In this document: piece by piece, positions 56,999-64,000 of the stretch
How positions within the stretch are numbered: the stretch's first letter is position 1
How the letters are laid out: each line of letters begins with the position of its first letter
Assembly: GCA_036429605.1 (NCBI GenBank)
Contig: JAVFKD010000004.1
Location: 1,178,001-1,242,000 of the forward strand
Direction of reading: 5' to 3'
Length of the DNA stretch: 64,000 nt
Source: Cladobotryum mycophilum
Lineage: Eukaryota > Ascomycota > Sordariomycetes > Hypocreales > Hypocreaceae
Program-made: the position numbers and the translations under genes
The notes under the pieces: model-generated
Databases searched by the model: none
Told to the model about the DNA's origin: nothing
The model's input: only the letters and a program-made list of their open reading frames with translations

Positions 56999-58784
56999 AA
57001 TGGTTGCGCTTGGTGCAAACTATCGGTTGCATAGGAAAAGAAGCTTAATTCTTCATCTTAAGGTACGCTATTAGATACCTCTTATCGATAGCACCACTAC
57101 CGATGTACATCCGAAAGACATATTACAGAATACTAATCAAGGCACTAGAAAGCTGCTAATGAGTGGACCCGATGACACGAGTCAAGTCGATTTCAATTTC
57201 GTTTCCTCCGATTTACGGATCATGGCATTTGCAAGATGCATGCATCTGTTAAATTGCTATAATCTATTTGCAAATAGAGTTCATTAATTCCTGTCGTTCT
57301 TCTAGCTGTAAAAGTCTTGCATTCTGTCCCCAGTTAGCCTTATTGGCAGCTGGGTCGTGCATCATTCCTCGCCATTCTGCCACGCTGTTTACTAAACATT
57401 CACATGAATATTAGCTAAGCCTAGTAGAAAGAATTTTTCTACTTAACAATGCTCTCTACTGGCTACTTATATGTAGTTCATCAGGTATATATAAAGAAGA
57501 TAGGACGCCAGTAATAGACACTAATTAGGTATGCACAGATATTAAAGTAGATCAAAACCTACTATAAACACAACTGGGTAGTAATACCCATAAGTTTCTC
57601 TCTATAAAATCTATGCGTTAATTACACCTATCTCTGATTATCAATTGAGTAGTGGAAATAATAAATGCAACTACTAGAGTTAGCGTGGGAAGACACATAC
57701 TTGAAGGAACTATTAAGCTAAGAACATGTAAATTTTTAGCTGTAATACTTGTTAATGTTTTAATGTTTTATTTTCTCTTAAGCATTGATAAATAGCTACA
57801 TGGCTACATCTCCAATAGTATAGCCATTGTTCGATGCCTTCCCTAGCTCTTATGCGAGTTTCGATGTCGATAGAGTGTGCTTAATGCCTGATACTAGACA
57901 ATATTAACACAAACCAGGTAGTCTTATAGCTAAATTTTAATGAACTGCAAGCCAATTCGTCTACGCTATACCCTTTATATATCTAATATTTACATATCAC
58001 GACCTGAATATCTGGTCATGACTTAGAGTGACGACCCGCAACACGATGATCCCCCGAAGACCGTAAGATAAACAATAAGTACCAGAGTTTTCACACTAAA
58101 CTTTCACATATTAATAAAATTATTAAATGTGTTTTTTAAATATTTCTTTTGCAGTATTTAATATAGTAAGAAGTAAAACTGTACTATAATATGTGATTTT
58201 TTAGTGAGGTTTACAATCTTGGGGGAACACCGCCATGTGGGGCAACACTCTATACCCCGGATCGGTTAAACTTCGGCCTGGCGAACCAATTAGGAAGGAT
58301 CAGTATCAACACCACTGAGCAATGCAAGATGATCAGTTATCAGATCGGATCAGACTGATCACGACCGATCCATTAAATCTCATTTTTATATAACCTCACG
58401 ATCATTATTATTTAAATAGTTAGATAGCCAATCGTTAATTACAATTATTCATTATCAGTACTTAATACAGAACTGTGACAATTGCACCCATTGTTCAGCT
58501 TTACCCTGATCCATTGCCAACATCAAATACCACGATCCAGGCTGTTGTTGGGAATGTTCGGAACGTTAGAATAATAGACAAAGACAAATGGTGTACTTAC
58601 CTAGCCGGATCGGGGCTTGTGCAAGTCTGTACCGCAGATACTACAGTGTGTAATCATAATGTTAATGTCTGTTTGTTCCTATGACTTAGGCTTGTAGGTA
58701 GACACAGAACGGGGAGACAGGAGAAGGTTCTGCTCCCCACCTCCTAAGATCCGTCCGGCTCGTTCACACAAATGAACATTACAT
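56999..58784. other. AT-rich gene-free stretch before the hAT element
   Basis: No gene is supported. The sequence has many short AT tracts, as expected of old, mutated repeats. The part from 58480 matches sequence near 2963 (listed separately). A motif CGAACCAAT(T/C)AGGAA near 58282 also occurs near 128, hinting at a further shared repeat. Confidence 0.5.
58480..58575 (+). repeat. Diverged copy of sequence at 2963-3035
   Basis: CCCTGATCCATTGCCAACAT, then CACGATCCAGG and CGGAACGTT here align with CCCTAATCCACTACCAATAT, CACGATCTAGG and CGGAACATC at 2973-3032. Most differences are transitions. An open frame of 69 codons (58475-58684) spans this copy, including WCTYLAGSGLVQVCTADTTV. The copy near 3 kb has comparable words (GNARN, VTYLAAE) in separated blocks. 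Confidence 0.5.
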
Positions 58785-58804
58785 CAGGGCAGCATCCCGA
58801 TCAA
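58785..58804 (+). repeat. hAT left terminal inverted repeat
   Basis: CAGGGCAGCATCCCGATCAA, immediately preceded by the CATTACAT target duplication. Confidence 0.95.
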
Positions 58805-59057
58805 TCAAGTCAAGTTTGCCACCTTAACTTGCGAGACTTGATGACCGCGAGGGCCAGACTTGTTAGACTTGCTAGAATTGATTGAACTTGGTAGGCTTGA
58901 TAGGGCGAGACTATTCCCAACAGGTCAAGGTCATGTAATGCTGTAATACTGAATTTCTCTTAGTGTTGAAGTGTATTTTGTCAAGTGAAGCTATTCATAA
59001 CCGATCAATACTATCGTGGGACTCTGGTATCCAGATTTCTTTGGTGTTGAAGCTGAT

Positions 59058-61719
59058 TTATACACTGCCTGGCCTTTTTGGTATAGCAAAGCCGCCCCCA
59101 AGCGAAATTGCACCAGTCCGTAGCCAGTTCTTCAAGCATTGTAGCATCTCGAGTGTTGACGACCTCATTGAGAGCCGTTGAGATGATAGCGTTAGCTTGC
59201 AGAGGCTGAAGGCTCTCTCGCAGTCTGCTGCCATCGCGGGAACTGCAAGCAAGTCTAATGCAAGCTTGCTAAGGGTTGGGAAGGCCTGCTGCTGTGATAT
59301 CCACCATTTAACAGGATCTTCAACGCCTTGCAAATCAAGGTCAAGGTATTTTTCTAGCTCTGAGATATTATTAAGTGGCTGGGCCTTGCTCTTTCCAAGC
59401 CATTGCTCATAGGGATCATTTTCCTTTACCCGTAAAGCTACCGTCAAGAAATCCTCGTTATTTGAAGGCTGATTATATATATTAGTATCATTGTCATGAG
59501 AGTACCAACGCTCCCAGTAGTTCGTAAGGCTCTTCTTAGCATCACGAAGCCATATCAACTGCTCATCGCTATCCCACATTCGCTCAAGCCATCGAATATT
59601 ATATTCAGGATTGAGGATTATTGCTGCAGCAAAAAGAGGTGATTCCCCAAGCCGAATATAATAGTCATTGAGCTTTTGCCATGCAATTGTAATAGAAAGT
59701 CGAAGATATGCTTTGGAGCTCTTTCGAAGGGAAGAGTACTGCTCAGACTGTAATGTAGAGCTTAAGTATTCTTCTCTTGTGTGTACAGGGAGTGTGGTTA
59801 TTATATTCGTTCGAGAGGATCGTGATCTTGGGCTTTGAGGCCGTAACATTGATTCGAGGCGGGAAACAGTTCGTTGAGAGCGACGAGGTTCAGCAGATAG
59901 TGCGATTTGCATTTGGCTTTCAGTCTCTTCGATTTCCTCGTCAGTTGGCGATGTATATATAGCTTTCCAATCCTCAAGGTGTTGAAGCAGAAACTCAATG
60001 CCGGCTAGAACCTCCCAAAGGCGCCCATGGCTACCTCCTTTACCCCATCCTTGACAACGCATTGTTTGCATATATAGAGGTTCAAGGATTGCCTTGATCT
60101 CTATTAGAATTCGCCAATCCTCATGACTGAGAACATCATCCTGATGGATACACATCTGAGGGTTAGTACCAAACTGATGATCGTTGATGAAGGCTTGGAT
60201 GTGTGCCCGCTTGAGAAGAGCACGTTCGATCATTAGATATGTAGAATTCCACCTTGTCTCGTTGTTTGTAACAAGCTCAAGCTCTCGAGATGATACATCT
60301 GATAAAGTAAAGACACCATCATCATTAACTTCTTCGGCTGCTTTCTTGAATTGCTCGCTTCGTTGAGGCGAGGCCCGAATAAATGTAACGATATTATGAA
60401 GCTTTCCAACAGGGCCTTTCTTTCTCCAATGACAAAGATCATCATCAAGGCGATCGGCCATATAATAAAACTGTGACTCTTGCTCAAAGGCTTCACTGTC
60501 TTCGTGATATAAAAAAGCACGGCCAACGAGATTGAGAATGTGGCCATAACATCGCATTCGCCTCTCTTCTGCATCAATTGAAGTCATCCGCGGGTCCAGT
60601 TGATGAAAGAGACTTCGAGTACAGGTATCGTTATTTAAGGCATTGTCAGATATAACGGTACCGATTCGATTGTTAATATCCCAGTCTTGTATAGCCTGTA
60701 GAAGGGTATTTGCAAGATTCTCTCCAGTATGAGCTCCTGATTGCTGCCGAAGAGCAAGAAGGCGTTGTTGTTGCTTTCCACTATGATCAAGGAAGTGTCC
60801 TGTAACAGCCATTATCGCGAGTCGATTCGGTGAGGTCCATAGATCAAACCCAAGATGTATTCTTGTAATAGCGTTATGCATCTCGGCTTGAATGATTCCT
60901 TTCTTTGAGTTGAATAAGGACTTGAGGCTATGCCGCTGTCTTGTTCTACTCCACGAGATCTGGCTTGTTACATCGGGTTCAAGTTGGTAGCTGAATTCTC
61001 GAATATATGGATCCTCGAAGACCGAGAACGGTAGATCGTTATTGATCAAGAAAGCAAGGAGAAGCTCTTCAAGCTTTTGTATATATGATCGTGTATGAAG
61101 CGTCTCTTTATTCCGAGGTCGTTTGAACGGAGCAGGGGTAGTATTAGCTTGTGAGCTAGAAGATGAGTCGGTTATATTATGCTCTTCGATACGGTGTTTC
61201 TTTTTGAGATGATCAGTTGCAGCAGTTGTTGCCGCTGATTTGAGAGGCTTAAGGAGGCTCCCATCTTCATCACATCGTCGACATATCCAAAACACATCGC
61301 CTGCACGATATAAATCAGTATGCAAAGGTATATAATATAAGAAGGGATTTTTTATTTTAGGAGGAGATACCTGGCTTGTTATCCGCAAGAATCTCCTGAA
61401 CAAAGAGCCCTTCCTTTCTGATCCAGCTTGTACGACCTCTTGACCCCTTTCTTGATATCATTTCCTCAAGGACAAAGCGGCGGCCTCGCCATATTGCAGT
61501 CGGGAGGTTCTCGATTGTATCGCGGCCGTTGGGGTTAAAATCGGACAATGGGGTAACTTGCGATGCAGTAGCGAATTGCGAATGAATACTAGAAGGGCGC
61601 GATGCCCCAAAAACCGTCAGGCTCATTGGTATTGAGGGCGTATGTGCGAAGGAAGGTATGTTGTTGTGACGTTGATGTGGCGGATACGCATCGCGATTTC
61701 GTGTTATTGGTGTTATCAA
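59058..61719 (-). CDS. hAT transposase with BED zinc finger (Restless-like), 863 aa
   Basis: Exons are 61371-61719 and 59058-61300, with a 70 bp intron (GTATCT ... GTGCAG) that splits the BED zinc finger. Exon 1 ends WIRKEGLFVQEILADNKPG. Exon 2 starts DVFWICRRC and continues to DHLKKKH, giving Cys123, Cys126, His147 and His152. The catalytic core follows (HLGFDLWTSPNRLAIMAVTG, GTVISDNALNNDTC, RCYGHILNLVGRAFL). The C-terminal hATC dimerisation domain is clear (KWWISQQQAFPTLSKLALDL, AADCERAFSLCKLTLSSQR). The enzyme cuts and moves the element. There are no stops or frameshifts. A start at the inner Met of MSLTVFGAS is also possible. Confidence 0.95.
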
Positions 61720-61781
61720 ATTCCTAATAGCTGATGTGTATGTTACTTAGTAAAGAAAAGGAAAAAGAAAAGATAACAATA

Positions 61782-61853
61782 GCTTATATGGTTTAGTGGT
61801 ATAACGCTTGGTCATTTAGGCTAAGAAGTGCAGGTTCGAATCCTGTTATGAGC
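61782..61853 (+). tRNA. tRNA-like sequence inside the hAT element, non-standard anticodon arm
   Basis: A 72 nt cloverleaf can be drawn: 7 bp acceptor (GCTTATA with TATGAGC), D arm GTT/AAC with a 9 nt loop, and T arm GCAGG-TTCGAAT-CCTGT. The pol III A box (TGGTTTAGTGG) and B box (GGTTCGAATCC) are perfect, and TTTT follows at 61859. The anticodon arm is abnormal. CTTGG/CTAAG leaves a 9 nt loop (TCATTTAGG). A sixth pair gives a 7 nt loop, CATTTAG, lacking the universal U33, with TTT at the anticodon position. It is probably a tRNA-derived, pol III-transcribable element rather than a working tRNA. Confidence 0.45.
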
Positions 61854-62052
61854 GTAAATTTTAATTGTATCATCGTAAGGTGATATAATTACAATTTTTT
61901 GCTATTTTTAGCATCGGAATAACTATAATCCGTAAAAAAATCCTACCCTATACTTGTCAAGTCTATCAAGTTTTGGACTTTTTAAACTTGACTGATTGAT
62001 AATTGGGAATAGCCTCACTTGATTGATTGATTGATAGACTTGATGACTAGAC

Positions 62053-62072
62053 TTGATCGGGATGCTGCCCTG
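62053..62072 (-). repeat. hAT right terminal inverted repeat
   Basis: Exact complement of the left repeat, followed directly by CATTACAT at 62073-62080. No gene was seen between here and 62304. Confidence 0.95.
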
Positions 62073-62304
62073 CATTACATCGCATTTGATTGGCCGGAAT
62101 AGCATCAACCAGTATGACAGAGACATCGAATAACTCTGCACTGATGTCCGAAAGTATTGGAGTTACCAGGTATTTTGGTTGACCGACGGACTTCAACCTC
62201 TGTCTCTCACCAAGTCAGGAAGATATCGTCTACAGTCCTTATGGCCGGTACTGGTAGCCCTCCTTGCAGCCAAACAACGAATAAAGCAGGGGAAAACAAT
62301 TCTA

Positions 62305-63882
62305 CTACCCCTCCGTACCCACAAGATGAAAGCTTGGTCCGAAATTTGCCATTTGGGTTGCCCGCGTCTCCATTCTCTCAATCTCACGACCAAGCTCTTC
62401 AAAGTCTCTCTCCGCCTCCCTCCTGTCTTCCTCCTCCTCCTTCTTCGTTGGTGTCTCCTTGTCGAGACCGCCGGCATCTTTGCCTGTGCCCGAAGACTCT
62501 CCGTTTTCGTCTCTTCGTCCGCTCTTTTCGCCATGTCCTTGCTCAAAACGCCTATCATGCTCGCGTTCGAGCTTGAGCGCTGCCTCCACGCGCATCCGCA
62601 TCGCCTCCTGGGCGGTTTCCTCTGTGATGACGGCGTAATGACAGCGCTTGTACACACCGAGGGCAGTCCAGAAAAGGCCGCTCAGCTCGTAGGCGAACAA
62701 GACTGGGAGTGCGTAGGACAAGTGTGGGCTGCAACCACTGGACCAGTTATCTGTGAGCGCTTCGTAGGCTGCGTGCGCCGGCAGAGCGTAGGCCCACCGG
62801 TAAAATGGAGATGAAAGTTCGAACGGAGTGATGATGGACGTGACGTTCATCACGATCCAAGCAACGAGAGCCATGGAGATGTACTGCGGCGGTAGCCAGA
62901 TGGTAAAGACGTCGAATGTGAGGAAGTTTACATGCGCGAAAAGCCACAAAATTAGCCAGTTTAGGGCAAACTGCGTACCAGACACGTGCCAGTGGGCTTT
63001 AAATGCCCAGATGGCAGCACTGATTAAGAGGGATCCAACCATGGTGAATGTGCCAGAGATGAGATCGCGGACGACGATGATGATTGTAGGCGGTACCCGG
63101 GAGTAGATTTTGAACTGGACATAGAGTCCGTTGATGGCACCAAGATAGAAGAAGTCTTGTATCAGAACCAAAACAATGACTATTGTGTTGTAGACAGTGC
63201 GAGTGCCTTGCGTTGTTGGCTGGATATTGATGGATGATAGAGTCCAAGGGTTAGTGAAAGCAGATATGGCACCAGAGCTGTTGGGCGGGATAGCAGAGAT
63301 GGCCCAAGTACCATTGCGAGCTGTGTAGACGACACGGGCACGGTCAGAGAGGGTGTGAAGGTTGCTAGAGATAAGGCTATCCATAGTGGTAGGATACCGG
63401 GCCTCATTCCAAATGTAAGAGAGTATGTTAGACGGGTTGTATTGTGAAGCGCCGGAGCCGGAAATGGCAAGACCTAGACTTGCAGATGATCCGGGAGATG
63501 TGTACAAGGCAGCCCAATAGTTGGTGCGACAAACAGCTTCTCGTAGGTCGCTTTGTGATGGGAATTCCGACGTTGGCCGCTCAATCAAAGTGGGAAATCC
63601 ATCGGATTGTAGGGACTTGTACGCATCGCGCACCGTATCACCAATGATGCCGCCATCGTAATCAACCCATAGTATGTGCAGACTATGGACTCGAGATTCT
63701 TGCTGAAACAACGATCCAAACAGATAGCAGAAAAGACTGAAAAACAGCAGCACAAGGAGGACGAAATTTAGCGATGCCGCCTTGAAGAACTTGAATCGAT
63801 TTACCTTGACCTCTGGATGAGATAACGGGAGCCTGTTTTCGCATGCGCGAGGATAGAGCCGGCGGACAATGGACGGTGGCAT
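62305..63882 (-). CDS. SNG1/DUF3533-family multi-pass membrane protein, 525 aa
   Basis: This is a single exon. A first membrane helix (ASLNFVLLVLLFFSLFCYLFG) is followed by a large extracytoplasmic domain (about residues 70-260, with LHILWVDYDGGIIGDTV). Five or so further helices come next (TIVIVLVLIQDFFYLG, LLISAAIWAF, ALNWLILWLFAHVNFLTF, SYALPVLFAYELSG). This is the layout of DUF3533, named in yeast after Sng1, which confers nitrosoguanidine resistance and affects the plasma membrane. The cytosolic tail is a charged coil (EETAQEAMRMRVEAALKLE, EEEEDRREAERDFEELGRE). I chose the Met at 63882 for its CACCATG context. An in-frame Met at 63960 would add 26 residues, and the window ends soon after, so a longer start cannot be excluded. 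Confidence 0.85.
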   Translation of the reverse strand: MPPSIVRRLYPRACENRLPLSHPEVKVNRFKFFKAASLNFVLLVLLFFSLFCYLFGSLFQQESRVHSLHILWVDYDGGIIGDTVRDAYKSLQSDGFPTLIERPTSEFPSQSDLREAVCRTNYWAALYTSPGSSASLGLAISGSGASQYNPSNILSYIWNEARYPTTMDSLISSNLHTLSDRARVVYTARNGTWAISAIPPNSSGAISAFTNPWTLSSINIQPTTQGTRTVYNTIVIVLVLIQDFFYLGAINGLYVQFKIYSRVPPTIIIVVRDLISGTFTMVGSLLISAAIWAFKAHWHVSGTQFALNWLILWLFAHVNFLTFDVFTIWLPPQYISMALVAWIVMNVTSIITPFELSSPFYRWAYALPAHAAYEALTDNWSSGCSPHLSYALPVLFAYELSGLFWTALGVYKRCHYAVITEETAQEAMRMRVEAALKLEREHDRRFEQGHGEKSGRRDENGESSGTGKDAGGLDKETPTKKEEEEDRREAERDFEELGREIERMETRATQMANFGPSFHLVGTEG

Positions 63883-64000
63883 GGTGGAGGCATGGACTGA
63901 GGGAGAGGGAAGATTGATCCTCTCAGTTTCGGCCGTATCCTTACACGGCCATCCCTGCATGTGATCAACGGTTCCGAAGCTTCCGCAGGCGGTTGACGCG

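Larger units (their letters stand above)
58785..62072 (-). mobile_element. Complete hAT-superfamily DNA transposon, 3288 bp, with perfect TIRs and 8-bp target duplication
   Basis: Both ends carry the same 20 bp terminal inverted repeat CAGGGCAGCATCCCGATCAA (58785-58804 and the complement at 62053-62072). The element is flanked by an identical 8 bp duplication, CATTACAT, at 58777-58784 and 62073-62080; 8 bp is the hAT hallmark. Subterminal regions are crowded with ACTTG/CAAGT words (58805-58925 and 61970-62050), the usual kind of transposase binding sites. The single transposase gene is complete and unbroken. Perfect TIRs, an unmutated duplication and an intact gene point to a recent insertion and possible activity. 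Confidence 0.95.

Noticed and set aside
1..64000. CRISPR array, bacterial operons or riboswitches
   Set aside because: The gene structures are spliced and eukaryotic; no regularly spaced repeats were found.

Overview
This window is nuclear DNA of a filamentous ascomycete, most likely a sordariomycete. The reasons are genes carrying 50-190 bp GT-AG introns with CTAAC/CTGAC branch points, wide pyrimidine-rich intergenic regions, and a protein set of CDK1, NOT1, seipin, F-BAR septation protein, OMS1-type methyltransferase, NACHT-ankyrin protein, GT32 and hAT elements. The species was not determined. I rebuilt exon structures by hand from splice signals and reading frame; joined lengths are given with each gene.

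Layout. 1-7.4 kb: a decayed zinc-type/quinone reductase gene, an F-box gene, an odd locus of about ten closely spaced intron-like segments (2.96-4.53 kb), and an uncharacterised LPPEIRN-type gene with an acidic tail. 7.9-17.4 kb: a HAD hydrolase, a small secreted cysteine-rich protein behind a 3 kb gene-free region, a single-pass membrane protein with Thr-rich repeats, and an uncharacterised DUF7918-like protein. 18.4-46.3 kb is a housekeeping core: seipin (lipid droplets), an Imp2/Cdc15-type F-BAR/SH3 protein (cytokinesis), NOT1 (CCR4-NOT scaffold), a PhzF-like enzyme, a Gds1-type winged-helix protein, an OMS1-like mitochondrial methyltransferase, an IMPACT/UPF0029 protein, CDK1 and a cytochrome P450. 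46.3-62.1 kb is an accessory, AT-richer island: a decayed chitinase-like gene, a NACHT-ankyrin (NLR) gene, a pogo-type transposase remnant, a GT32 glycosyltransferase, and a complete 3.3 kb hAT transposon with perfect TIRs and an 8-bp target duplication, carrying a tRNA-like sequence. The window closes with an SNG1/DUF3533 membrane protein gene.

The genes do not form one pathway, and I see no biosynthetic cluster around the P450. Five conserved genes (HAD, Thr-rich membrane protein, DUF7918-like, NOT1, OMS1-like) each lack one base in or next to a G/C run. That looks more like assembly error than five pseudogenes. The NLR has the opposite defect (one extra A). The most unusual items are the intron-dense locus at 3-4.5 kb, with a diverged partial copy near 58.5 kb, and the tRNA-like sequence inside the hAT element.
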